Assembly (NCBI GenBank): GCA_018389105.1 | Contig: JACATO010002137.1 | Coordinates: forward strand, 124,001 to 188,000 | Direction: 5' to 3' | Source of the DNA: Nautilus pompilius | Taxonomy: Eukaryota > Mollusca > Cephalopoda > Nautilida > Nautilidae | Length of the DNA stretch: 64,000 bases | Shown here: positions 50,301 through 61,200 of the stretch, piece by piece | Position numbering within the stretch: the first letter of the stretch is position 1 | How the letters are laid out: every line of letters begins with the position of its first letter | Program-made: the position numbers and the translations under genes | The notes under the pieces: generated by a model | Seen by the model: the letters and a program-made list of their open reading frames with translations, nothing else | The model's database searches: none | What the model was told of the DNA's origin: nothing

Positions 50301-53300
50301 ACAGTATGTCTTAAGTGCACACACCTTGACACAACAAGCAATCATGTCAGAGACAGTGAATGACTAACATAACATGTGCTTATGTTAAATCTCGGCTGCA
50401 TGGAATAAAATACACCAGATGTGCACAACAATGCCATTTAGCGAAGATCCCTCGAGTCTCCTTATCATATATTATCCTATCTTAGCTTCCTGATGGTGGT
50501 GATTCCTACAAATGTTTGTGCAAAGTCTTTGTTAAGTATCATTTCCATAGATAATGCCAGTCCTGATGGTGTCATCTGACATACGGTTGACCAATCCTAG
50601 GCCTCTCTCTGATGCTGTCTTAACTTCTTGAAAGGATACAAAGTAGCTTTTGATGGATATGTACACCTAGCTAATCTACATTCTTCTTGAAAATGTTTTA
50701 ATGATTGTAAAAGAAATAAATACATTTGTTTGCATTAGATTTAAAAAGAAAAACCATGGTATTTCATTTCCAACTTTATGGAAACAGTGCTCCTTGAGTA
50801 GTTTAATTATAATTGGTTAGAAATAATCTTTTAAAGAACTTATCTTCAAACTAGAAATTTAGATAGTGTCTTAGGAAAGTTGCAGGTCAGAAAAAGATAG
50901 TCAAAGAATTTTTCACCTTGGTAGTGATGCGAAATGTGATGTAAGACTCCATGGTACTTGTGTGTTTCTCAGGGTTGTCCACCATAATGAAGAGGTCTCT
51001 GGTATCTGAGTCCTGGTCATCATCAAACTTGAAGTTAGCAATTAAACTGGAGCTGCAAGACACAGTCATCTCAGACTTGGTGGATGTATCTAAATCCAAA
51101 CTCTCTAGCTAACAAGAAAGAACAGATAAAAGAACAGTAAATTATGTTAGTAAAAAACAACAAAAAAGAATGGAAGGTTGGATAAGAAGGTACATAGAAA
51201 TAAGGATGTTAAGAGAGTTCCAAAATAATATTTTGGCTTAGATATCTTGCAAAAACAAACAAACAAACTTGACAATTAATAAATACCTAATAGCAAGAAG
51301 CTTCATCTGTAATCTTAAAACTAAACAAGACAAAACAAAAAAAAAAAAACTCTTATAATTATTACATATAATTTTGAGTATAAGATAGACCTAAAAATCA
51401 TTTTAACAGTAGTTTTCATCTAAACTAAACACCTAAGTAGATTTTCTTTTAAAACTAAAAAATGTTTAAGGCAGGCAGGCAGGCAAGTCATCAACAAGCT
51501 CTTGTAAACCCAGGGACTATAAAGAGAATTTTTTAATGTAATATTATGTTGTTACAAACGTTTTTGTCAGTTTTTACCGCAACAGTGAGACTTCATATCA
51601 TTGCTGAATGTGAAGTCAATTGATCAAAGTTCCATTACAATCAATACTATTCTGCCAACAAGTTACAAGTGCATTTATACCATTTTTAAAAAAATCTGGA
51701 TTTCTGGAGTCGATAAACTGTTGGAAGGCAGTTTCAGTTGCTCCTTGGTTGGAGAATAATTTCATACAGAGGAAACTGTCAAGGTGTTTGAAGAAGTGAT
51801 AGTCTGTGGGAGAATAGGCTGAGTGAGGGAGAACTTTGCAACTCAACATGTTCAGTTTCTGGAGAGTTACTTTTGCAACTTTGATTCACCATTGCTGGCT
51901 GTCGGGAGAGTTTCTGATGAACGTTTAATTCACAACAGTACCTTTCAGCTGTGATGGTTTCGCCAATGATGGGCATCTACTTGTCAAGCTTTATCACCTG
52001 GCCGATTATGTCACAATGCCGGGAAACAGTTTCAGTGCTTATGTCAAGCTCCCCAGCAATTTCTTGCCCTGTTTTTCTTGGATCGGCTTCAACTGAGGCT
52101 TTCAGATAGTCAGCATCACAGCTGGAAGGACGTCCACTATGTTCCTTATTTTCAAGGCTCACATCTGATCAAAACCTCACAAACCATCGTTGTACTGTGT
52201 GCTCATTTGCTGTGTCCTCAGCCCTTGCTTGCTTAATGTTATGAGTTGCCTCGCTCGCTTCGTGGCCCAGTTTGAACTCGTGAAGCAAAATGGCACAAAA
52301 AACTTCTCTATCCATACTTCACTCAACAAATGTCCATTTTATGATTTTTAAAAAGGTAGGTTTTGCATAATGTATGCTAAAGAACATGCTACAAAACGAT
52401 ATGTAACTTATCAACATACACTTTCACAAGCATGCAAAAAAATTAACCCCAGATTAACATAATATAAAAACCAACAAAACTTTTGTAACAACCTGATAAT
52501 AAAACCATACTACAGCCTCTAAAGGAGACCATTCCATGCAGCCATTGTCATCATCAAGTGTCATTCATGACCTGGGAATCAACAGTCCTTGGATCAACTT
52601 CCATGATCCAATGTAGACTAAGGAGAAAGGTTACTTGCTTGGTGGGCTCCAATAACCCTTCTATCATACCCAGGAATTATCCTACAGAGATTCCTGATAG
52701 AACTCTTCATTTTTAGATGCAGAAAGGATGCCCATAAAGCCAGCTGGTGAAGAGCAAGAAGAAAAGAATACCAAACCAAGTCAGTTCTCTGCAGAAATCA
52801 AACTTCTCCAGATCTCTCCACTTGGGATATTACATTGTCAACTAAGCAATATTTTGTAGCTTTCTGAAATTTACTGATTTACAATTTGTTACAGTAAAGA
52901 ACCAGATGAATGTTCACCTATAAATTTTGTCCTATCTTCTTTGTTATATGGAACCTTTTTGCTATAGATAATTCCATAGTACCCAGTGTCTCTTACATAC
53001 TTGTCAACATGGGTGTCAATCGGGAAGGCAACACATTCTTTGATTTTTGGTATAGCTTATTATAAATATTACTTGAAAATTAAGCTAGGGTATATAAGGC
53101 AATCCTGGTAAATAAGAGACACAACATAGATCATCGTAATATTTGGTAGTAAACTATAGTTGTTGTTAGGCAGAAGCTAAGCTTATACCACTATCAATGA
53201 AATTGACTTCTGATATTGAAAAAAATTACTGAAAAGTCCAAAATATATTGTGGGATGGTAAATAACTAAACTAAAATTCAGGAATCAGTTGTCAAATAGT

Positions 53301-54704
53301 CAACTATCTGGCAAATGTCTTCAATGTATTTGAATGTAATGTATGTAAATTTAGGACAATACTTCATACTGCACTTTATGAATAAACTAAATTACAGTGG
53401 AGTCCACTTATGATTTTGTATTAGACATTTTCCTCTTAAGTATTAAATTTAATATAAAATGATTCAAATAAAAAAAAAACTATGAAATGTTTTTGAAAAC
53501 TCTTCTGCTGAATTTACTGCTGTGTTTACACCTTTAATACAAAATTATCAATTTCAAAGATTTTGGGATGCAGTTTTGGCATTTAGCATATTGTTTCAGT
53601 TGCAATGATTAGTTGTCCTCATGCACATTGTGAGCATTTATAATTCTACTTATTTTTCATCAACATTATTGTTGCATAGATGATCCCTTGAAACACACCT
53701 TCATTTCAAAACACAAAGCATCTCTCTTGAATCTAAAGCAAAAATAGCAGGGAAAATTTAAGCCAATGGCATTGTAAATTAAATGAGAAAAGACCAGAAG
53801 GAACAACTCAGTGATGCTCTCTGATCTAGTTTTAAAAACTATGGCTATGCCTCCATATCAAACCAAATGTTGATGTAGAAAGCTTCTGACATCAAAAAAG
53901 AACTATGAGTTAACAGTAAACGATTCTCTCTCTCTCATCTTTCATATTACTCTGAAAATGGTCAAGATGATAAACTGTCATGACGAAAATAATTGCACTT
54001 CCAGGTGTTTCATTTTATCAGTGGAACCTTGAATTTAGCTACAGTTTAGGTAATATCACCCCAAAAAATATTTATTACTTCTTCTCTAAACCACATTCAC
54101 CAGTAAAACACCTTATACTAAGCAACTTTGTACAAACGACACCCATATAACACCTGTCAAGCTGATTTTCTAAACATTTATTCGAGTACTTTTCTTAAAA
54201 TAATCCAATACCTAATACTGATCACGTATTAAATGTGATACCTGTGCAATATAAATTACATTTCCACTCCAGTACTATTCACTGTCCTGTCTGAATGAAT
54301 GAATGAATACATGGTAGCCTTCTACAGTAGTCTTTATTTCATCCCCAGAGAGGTCTTATCCAGACACCAGGCGGGTAATAATGACGAATGCTTCTGTCCC
54401 AGCCTCACGTTACATACGTAATGACTGTTTTGATTCCGTTCGTCTCCCTCGGGTCAGCCAGTGATGCCAGTGATGGCAGGCAGGCTGGCAGGCCACCCCA
54501 CCCCCCACCGAGTCCTTAAGCAGCCAGAGGCTGTTTGTCGACCCTCCCTCCCTCCCCCAGCCGAGGTAAAGACAGCAGCTCTACAGGCGACTGGGCCAAG
54601 GTGGTGGTGGTGGGGGGCGTGACTTGGGCTTCTGCTTAATTATCGATTGAGCGATAGGCCAGCGAGGAAGGCGAGAATAAACAAAATGGAAATTAAAAAA
54701 AAAG

Positions 54705-54740
<36 letters not shown>

Positions 54741-55017
54741 GGAGGGGAGGGGAGGGGAGGGGAGAGGAGGGGGAATCCTCCCCGCACATTCACATCCATC
54801 CCACCTTTTCGTCGGTGGGATCACAATGGAGGAAAATACCGTCGTCCGGTCGGAGAGGAGGGAGAGAGCCGGCAGGGCAACTTACGTCTTCGTCGCTGTC
54901 CCTGTTTAAAGTACTTCTTAGGGGGTCCTTGAATGTCTCGGCGGGGCCACATCTATCCCCTGAAGAGCATTTCCTCCCCTCGCTGGTCGGCGAGCTATCA
55001 GCCGAGTCGGCCATCAT
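36996..55017 (-). CDS. SNX30: Sorting nexin of the SNX7/SNX30 type (PX-BAR), 11 coding exons
   Basis: Exons in transcript order: 55017-54886, 51108-50917, 48907-48797, 45420-45259, 45006-44811, 43622-43492, 41481-41413, 39812-39726, 38774-38670, 38262-38110, 37094-36996. They join without a break into 478 codons plus stop; human SNX30 is about 437 residues and SNX7 about 387. Exon 2 begins the PX domain ([12 protein letters not shown], then YITFRITTK). Exons 3-4 complete it with the phosphoinositide-binding [11 protein letters not shown] and PPLPEKH motifs. Exons 5-11 form the BAR coiled coil ([41 protein letters not shown]). The family binds PI3P on early endosomes and, with SNX4, supports recycling and autophagy. 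The acidic N-terminal 44 residues look disordered. All introns are phase 0 except the one after exon 5. The donor after exon 9 (GAG/gttcgg) is weak. Whether this is the single invertebrate ancestor of SNX7 and SNX30 cannot be settled here. Confidence 0.92.
37300..37990. repeat. Unidentified repeat-like block in the last sorting nexin intron
   Basis: More balanced base composition than its flanks, with many decayed reading frames on the - strand. It looks like an old transposon, but no motif or inverted end identifies the class. Confidence 0.3.
39895..40113. mobile_element. Second type of TTAA-flanked MITE
   Basis: 219 bp with CCCT...AGGG ends between two TTAA sites (39891-39894 and 40114-40117). 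The interior differs from the 18.4/30.5 kb family. Intronic in the sorting nexin gene. Confidence 0.5.
41901..42678 (+). mobile_element. Internally deleted hAT element with perfect 8 bp target duplication
   Basis: Ends CAGGGGTCGGCAATTGGCGG and the complement of CAGGGGTCGTCAATTTCTC, flanked by ATCTAAAC on both sides (41893-41900 and 42679-42686). The 778 bp interior keeps only the 3' end of a transposase. Same superfamily and terminus type as the element at 22834-25766. It lies in a sorting nexin intron, antisense to that gene. Confidence 0.95.
42073..42564 (+). pseudogene. hAT transposase C-terminal fragment
   Basis: From about residue 35 the frame matches the C-terminal hAT dimerisation region: [20 protein letters not shown] and [15 protein letters not shown], the latter aligning with the EQTFSKMK block of the 24-25 kb copy. 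The frame is still open to its own stop. The BED finger and the first two catalytic acids are missing. Residues before this are from the deletion junction. Confidence 0.9.
42840..43090 (-). mobile_element. SINE, - strand copy
   Basis: Shares with the copies at 52.6 and 62.5 kb a core containing TTCTTCACCAG(C/G), a segment ACTGACTTGACCCC on the + strand, and a tRNA-like head near 43020-43080. A G-run (42907-42917) lies in the tail half. Confidence 0.6.
43850..44266. mobile_element. Degenerate Tc1-like element end
   Basis: At 44231-44266 the sequence, read on the - strand, is TATAGTTGTGGCCAAAAGTT, a typical Tc1-family terminus of vertebrates and invertebrates. The adjoining 400 bp is AT-rich with no transposase. 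The left boundary is uncertain. Confidence 0.5.
45774..45813. repeat. Short inverted repeat (10 bp arms)
   Basis: CCCTTTCAGT ... ACTGAAAGGG with a spacer of about 19 bases could form a hairpin. Located in a sorting nexin intron, with no linked gene. Confidence 0.7.
45850..48780. other. Sorting nexin intron 3, main part
   Basis: AT-rich intron without exons of the host gene. It contains a (TA)n run at about 47276-47304. A 97-codon open frame at 47862-48155 on the + strand shows no recognisable family. Confidence 0.5.
48908..50916. other. Sorting nexin intron 2
   Basis: AT-rich with A-runs; no coding exon or transposon end recognised. Two imperfect copies of a ~75 bp segment (CTAACATA... ATGT...) lie at about 50210-50300 and 50290-50375. 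Confidence 0.45.
51545..52496 (-). mobile_element. Mariner-type element with deleted transposase
   Basis: Ends containing TTGTTACAAACG at the left and the complement of GGTTGTTACAAAAG at the right. The - strand keeps the HTH part ([30 protein letters not shown], near 52162-51980). A stop at the junction is followed directly by the later part [16 protein letters not shown], then [19 protein letters not shown] (51849-51616). About 95 residues with the first catalytic Asp are missing. Similar to the mariner type found in SETMAR. Intron 1 of the sorting nexin. Confidence 0.85.
52600..52830 (-). mobile_element. SINE, - strand copy
   Basis: Carries the family core AACTCTTCATTTTTAGATG (52706-52724 on +) followed by CCAGCTGGTGAAGA, both shared with the 62.5 kb copy, and CACCAAGC in the tail half. 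The tRNA-like head is diverged. Confidence 0.65.
52840..54380. other. Sorting nexin intron 1, proximal AT-rich part
   Basis: No exon or repeat boundary recognised. The sequence becomes GC-rich from about 54400 as it nears the promoter. Confidence 0.5.
54703..54776. repeat. Poly-A/poly-purine tract with (GGGGA)n
   Basis: About 25 A residues interrupted by single Gs, then repeated GGGGA units, within 110 bases downstream of the first sorting nexin donor (on its template side). The G-rich part has four or more G-runs and could form a quadruplex. Confidence 0.8.
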
Positions 55018-55242
55018 TATTGACTGTCGCCTACGTCCGTAAAAAATGCAGGTAACTCGCGAGTGCTACCGTCTTCCCGATTGGTTCAGTCCGTGATCGC
55101 CGTCCAATGAAATCTGCTGTCTCGGAAACCTCTGGACATCGCGCTTTTCCAATGTGCTACTTGGCCGGGCGGAGCTGACTGAGGAGGAGTTCGGTCGGTG
55201 GGGGCTGCCGGAGAAAGGAGCTTCCTTACGGACGGGCCAGGG
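55018..55242. promoter_or_regulatory. Bidirectional CCAAT-box promoter between SNX and the + strand gene
   Basis: Only 225 bases separate the SNX ATG (55017, -) from the candidate ATG at 55243 (+). CCAAT boxes lie at 55080-55084 (inverted), 55104-55108 and 55149-55153, about 25-45 bp apart, as in NF-Y-driven divergent promoters. CpG-rich and no TATA box. Confidence 0.6.
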
Positions 55243-58200
55243 ATGTCTTTTCAAGGGTCAAGCCTCGGTCAGGGTACAGTAATCATATCAGCATACTTAG
55301 CAGGGGCTGTTATGGGACGGACGGTGGTCGGGGTATGGAAGACAAAAAACTTGATGGAAATAATTAATGTTCATCCCGACCCCTAAAGTCGGCGCAAGGA
55401 CCGGACGGCTGCTCCCTAACCCAGCAGCCCAAGGTCTACCCTTTAAACCGGATGGCTGCTCCCTAACCCAGCAGCCCAAGGTCTACCCTTTAAACCGGAT
55501 GGCTGCTCCCTAACCCAGCAGCCGAAGGTCTACCCTTTAAACCGGACGGCTGCTCCCTAACCCAGCAGCCGAAGGTCTACCCTTTAAACCGGACGGCTGC
55601 TCCCTAACCCAGCAGCCGTAGGTCTACCCTTTAAACCGGATGGCTGCTCCCTAACCCAGCAGCCGAAGGTCTACCCTTTAAATCGGATGGCTGCTCCCTA
55701 ACCCAGCAGCCGTAGGTCTACCCTTTAAACCGGACGGCTGCTCCCTAACCCAGCAGCCCAAGGTCTACCCTTTAAACCGGACGGCTGCTCCCTAACCCAG
55801 CAGCCGTAGGTCTACCCTTTAAACCGGACGGCTGCTCCCTAACCCAGCAGCCCAAGGTCTACCCTTTAAACCGGATGGCTGCTCCCTAACCCAGCAGCCG
55901 TAGGTCTACCCTTTAAACCGGACGGCTGCTCCCTAACCCAGCAGCCCAAGGTCTACCCTTTAAACCGGACGGCTGCTCCCTAACCCAGCAGCCCAAGGTC
56001 TACCCTTTAAACCGGACGGCTGCTCCCTAACCCAGCAGCCGTAGGTCTACCCTTTAAACCGGACGGCTGCTCCCTAACCCAGCAGCCCAAGGTCTACCCT
56101 TTAAACCGGACGGCTGCTCCCTAACCCAGCAGCCCAAGGTCTACCCTTTAAACCGGACGGCTGCTCCCTAACCCAGCAGCCCAAGGTCTACCCTTTAAAC
56201 CGGACGGCTGCTCCCTAACCCAGCAGCCCAAGGTCTACCCTTTAAACCGGACGGCTGCTCCCTAACCCAGCAGCCCAAGGTCTACCCTTTAAACCGGACG
56301 GCTGCTCCCTAACCCAGCAGCCCAAGGTCTACCCTTTAAACCGGACGGCTGCTCCCTAACCCAGCAGCCCAAGGTCTACCCTTTAAACCGGACGGCTGCT
56401 CCCTAACCCAGCAGCCGTAGGTCTACCCTTTAAACCGGACGGCTGCTCCCTAACCCAGCAGCCGTAGGTCTACCCTTTAAACCGGACGGCTGCTCCCTAA
56501 CCCAGCAGCCGTAGGTCTACCCTTTAAACCGGACGGCTGCTCCCTAACCCAGCAGCCGTAGGTCTACCCTTTAAACCGGACGGCTGCTCCCTAACACAGC
56601 AGCCCAAGGTCTACCCTTTAAACCGGACGGCTGCTCCCTAACCCAGCAGCCGAAGGTCTACCCTTTAAACCGGACGGCTGCTCCCTAACACAGCAGCCCA
56701 AGGTCTACCCTTTAAACCGGACGGCTGCTCCCTAACCCAGCAGCCCAAGGTCTACTCTTTAAACCGGACGGCTGCTCCCTAACCCAGCAGCCCAAGGTCT
56801 ACCCTTTAAACCGGACGGCTGCTCCCTAACCCAGCAGCCCAAGGTCTACCCTTTAAACCGGACGGCTGCTCCCTAACCCAGCAGCCGTAGGTCTACCCTT
56901 TAAACCGGACGGCTGCTCCCTAACCCAGCAGCCCAAGGTCTACCCTTTAAACCGGACGGCTGCTCCCTAACCCAGCAGCCGTAGGTCTACCCTTTAAACC
57001 GGACGGCTGCTCCCTAACCCAGCAGCCCAAGGTCTACCCTTTAAACCGGACGGCTGCTCTTCTAACCCAGCAGCCGTAGGTCTACCCTTTAAACCGGACG
57101 GCTGCTCCCTAACCCAGCAGCCGAAGGTCTACCCTTTAAACCGGATGGCTGCTCCCTAACCCAGCAGCCCAAGGTCTACCCTTTAAACCGGACGGCTGCT
57201 CCCTAACCCAGCAGCCGTAGGTCTACCCTTTAAACCGGACGGCTGCTCCCTAACCCAGCAGCCCAAGGTCTACCCTTTAAACCGGATGGCTGCTCCCTAA
57301 CCCAGCAGCCGTAGGTCTACCCTTTAAACCGGACGGCTGCTCCCTAACCCAGCAGCCCAAGGTCTACCCTTTAAACCGGACGGCTGCTCCCTAACCCAGC
57401 AGCCGTAGGTCTACCCTTTAAACCGGATGGCTGCTCTTCTAACCCAGCAGCCGTAGGTCTACCCTTTAAACCGGATGGCTGCTCCCTAACCCAGCAGCCG
57501 TAGGTCTACCCTTTAAACCGGACGGCTGCTCCCTAACCCAGCAGCCGTAGGTCTACCCTTTAAACCGGATGGCTGCTCCCTAACCCAGCAGCCGTAGGTC
57601 TACCCTTTAAACCGGACGGCTGCTCCCTAACCCAGCAGCCCAAGGTCTACCCTTTAAACCGGATGGCTGCTCCCTAACCCAGCAGCCGTAGGTCTACCCT
57701 TTAAACCGGACGGATGCTCCCTAACCCAGCAGCCGTAGGTCTACCCTTTAAACCGGATGGCTGCTCCCTAACCCAGCAGCCGTAGGTCTACCCTTTAAAC
57801 CGGATGGCTGCTCCCTAACCCAGCAGCCGTAGGTCTACCCTTTAAACCGGATGGCTGCTCTTCTAACCCAGCAGCCGTAGGTCTACCCTTTAAACCGGAT
57901 GGCTGCTCTTCTAACCCAGCAGCCGTAGGTCTACCCTTTAAACCGGATGGCTGCTCTTCTAACCCAGCAGCCGTAGGTCTACCCTTTAAACCGGATGGCT
58001 GCTCTTCTAACCCAGCAGCCGTAGGTCTACCCTTTAAACCGGATGGCTGCTCTTCTAACCCAGCAGCCGTAGGTCTACCCTTTAAACCGGATGGCTGCTC
58101 TTCTAACCCAGCAGCCGTAGGTCTACCCTTTAAACCGGATGGCTGCTCTTCTAACCCAGCAGCCCTAGGTCTACCCTTTAAACCGGATGGCTGCTCTTCT

Positions 58201-61200
58201 AACCCAGCAGCCCTAGGTCTACCCTTTAAACCGGATGGCTTCTCTTCTAACCCAGCAGCCCAAGGTCTACCCTTTAAACCGGATGGCTGCTCTTCTAACC
58301 CAGCAGCCCAAGGTCTACCCTTTAAACCGGATGGCTTCTCTTCTAACCCAGCAGCCCAAGGTCTACCCTTTAAACCGGATGGCTGCTCTTCTAACCCAGC
58401 AGCCCAAGGTCTACCCTTTAAACCGGATGGCTGCTCTTCTAACCCAGCAGCCCAAGGTCTACCCTTTAAACCGGATGGCTGCTCTTCTAACCCAGCAGCC
58501 CAAGGTCTACCCTTTAAACCGGATGGCTGCTCCCTAACCCAGCAGCCCAAGGTCTACCCTTTAAACCGGATGGCTGCTCCCTAACCCAGCAGCCGTAGGT
58601 CTACCCTTTAAACCGGATGGCTGCTCCCTAACCCAGCAGCCGAAGGTCTACCCTTTAAACCGGATGGCTGCTCTCTAACCCAGCAGCCGAAGGTCTACCC
58701 TTTAAACCGGATGGCTGCTCCCTAACCCAGCAGCCGTAGGTCTACCCTTTAAACCGGATGGCTGCTCTTCTAACCCAGCAGCCCAAGGTCTACCCTTTAA
58801 ACCGGATGGCTGCTCTTCTAACCCAGCAGCCCAAGGTCTACCCTTTAAACCGGATGGCTGTTCACTAACCCAGCAGCCGTAGGTCTACCCTTTAAACCGG
58901 ATGGCTGCTCCCTAACCCAGCAGCCGAAGGTCTACCCTTTAAACCGGATGGCTGCTCCCTAACCTAGCAGCCTTAGGTCTACCCTTTAAACCGGATGGCT
59001 GCTCCCTAACCCAGCAGCCGTAGGTCTACCCTTTAAACCGGATGGCTGCTCTTCTAACCCAGCAGCCCAAGGTCTACCCTTTAAACCGGATGGCTGCTCT
59101 TCTAACCCAGCAGCCCAAGGTCTACCCTTTAAACCGGATGGCTGCTCTTCTAACCCAGCAGCCCAAGGTCTACCCTTTAAACCGGATGGCTGCTCTCTAA
59201 TCTATCAGCTGAACATGAAATTGCATTAATCCAACTGTCAATTTGTTTGGCAGCTTTTGTCTAAGTTTAAGATTCATTAGTGGCTAGTTTGGCACCTGGA
59301 AGTGTCCATTCTGTTAAGAAGACATGAAAAATTAGGAATGCACAATTTTCATTGATCTGGTTTAAAAAGCTGAAGTGTATAACTAACAGTATCCAAAGGT
59401 TTTGTTAAAGATTACGCACTAGCTACAAAGATTTGTCAAACGAATTTAACCTTGGACCAGGCATGTCCATCCATCAATAGTATAGTGTAGTTAGTATAGG
59501 ATCCCTATCTTGATCTTTAAACAGCTGCTTTTATGACTAGAAGTTCTTTGACATCAAATCAGAAGTTATCACTTTATATCAAATTGGCTCAATTACTTTG
59601 ACATTTTTCACTTCTACTTGTGCAATGACAAGTCTGAATATAAAGGGAAAAAAAAGAACCTTTTAGGGGTCATGATGGACTATTGTATGCAGAAAAATTA
59701 CTTTCTGATGTGTAATTTTAAATCACTGGGGTTTGCAACCCATATGGGATGTCCAGCTGTAATTCCAACAGTGTGAACTGTTTGGTAAATACTCCCAAGT
59801 CCATACGCACTAAAAATACCTATACTGAGCTTGGTGTTGTGATTTCCAAAGTTAAGCAACTACAAATAGTTGTACATTTTGGTTCGTTCTTGCGCATATG
59901 GGACAAGAGCTTCCCTTAACCTGAAGTTGTTTTCCAAAATACCTACAACTTATAAAATCTTATTATCTAGATTCTTGTTTTTGAAGCACTGGTCAATTTT
60001 AGCATGCAATTTCTGTCTTGCTCAGTTTTTCATATTTTACTCCTTAATTCTTAATTGCCAGAAAACTGCAAGAGTTTCTCAATCTTCTCTAGTCCAACAA
60101 CTAAAAATAGTACACCCAATAACCATTGTTTCTAATTAAGCCTCAGTGAAGATGTTCTCTTAAATTTGTGCAATTGATCACCACAAAGCGACTGTCAACA
60201 AAAATGGCAGGTTGGCTGTATTTCCAAGAAAACAGTGACATTGTTGCAGCTGCTCTATAGCGTAGCATAATATCCTCATCTCTGACCAGTTACTTACATC
60301 AAAAGCATAGTATATTGTCTCTTTCTCTGACCAGATACATTTATCAATAGTATAGTATAGTATTCCTATCTTCAACTAACTACTTCCATCTAGAAGAGAT
60401 GTGGTCTAAAATCTGTAAGTAACTTAAACTCCTATAAATCCTAAAATAGATGTCAGTGACGGTGATCATAATGCACAACCTAAGCTCAGTTTATTCTATA
60501 CATCAGTTTACTAGAGGAAAACAGTGACGTGGAAGGAACTAAGCTCATGTTAGTGAAAAGATGGGAATTGTTTGGAAAGACATTAGAAGGTCAGGAAAAT
60601 CCTCTAATCCTAACTGTGGATTGTGTCCACATGATTACAAGTTGAGTTCATAGCAGTCTCATCATTGTCAAGATTTTAGCCCTTCCTCAGACAGAAAAAT
60701 CTGAAACTATGATGTGATATTAAGACGAACTCTGGAATCCTTGACTTAAAGCTTAGCTTAAACTTAAACCGCTGCTTCATCAAAGACAGTTTGATCTAAA
60801 ATTCAACTATAAACTTGACTAATACTGACAGAATAAGTGAGTGCAGATGTCAAAATAAGCAAGAATGAGTAGAAGCTCTCTTTTTTTCTACTGGTAATTA
60901 TTCGTTGTTTTATCATTGTTATTGGCAACTGTGCAGACAAGTGACATTGGAATGATGGTGTTTTATCGATAACTATGGTAACATTTATTTAAGCAGGGTA
61001 ATACTCTCTAGGGGATAATGGCTTCACCAAGCTATCCTGCCAGAGTAGTCTCCCTTGTACAGACTGGTAGATGATTAAAAAAACAGAATGTAACTTACTT
61101 GAACAAGTCTGCAAACAGTCTACTGCTGAAAATTACAGATGTGAAACAAACTGCCTCAGATGCAGCAGAATTAATGCTACAGTGATGATGTTTGGAGGTT

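Noticed and set aside
55401..59203. CRISPR-like array or satellite centromere
   Set aside because: No unique spacers; a simple tandem array of a single unit in animal DNA, and too short and too local to call a centromere.
55401..59203. Interstitial telomere
   Set aside because: The CCCTAACCC motif occurs once per 47 bp unit and is not itself tandem.
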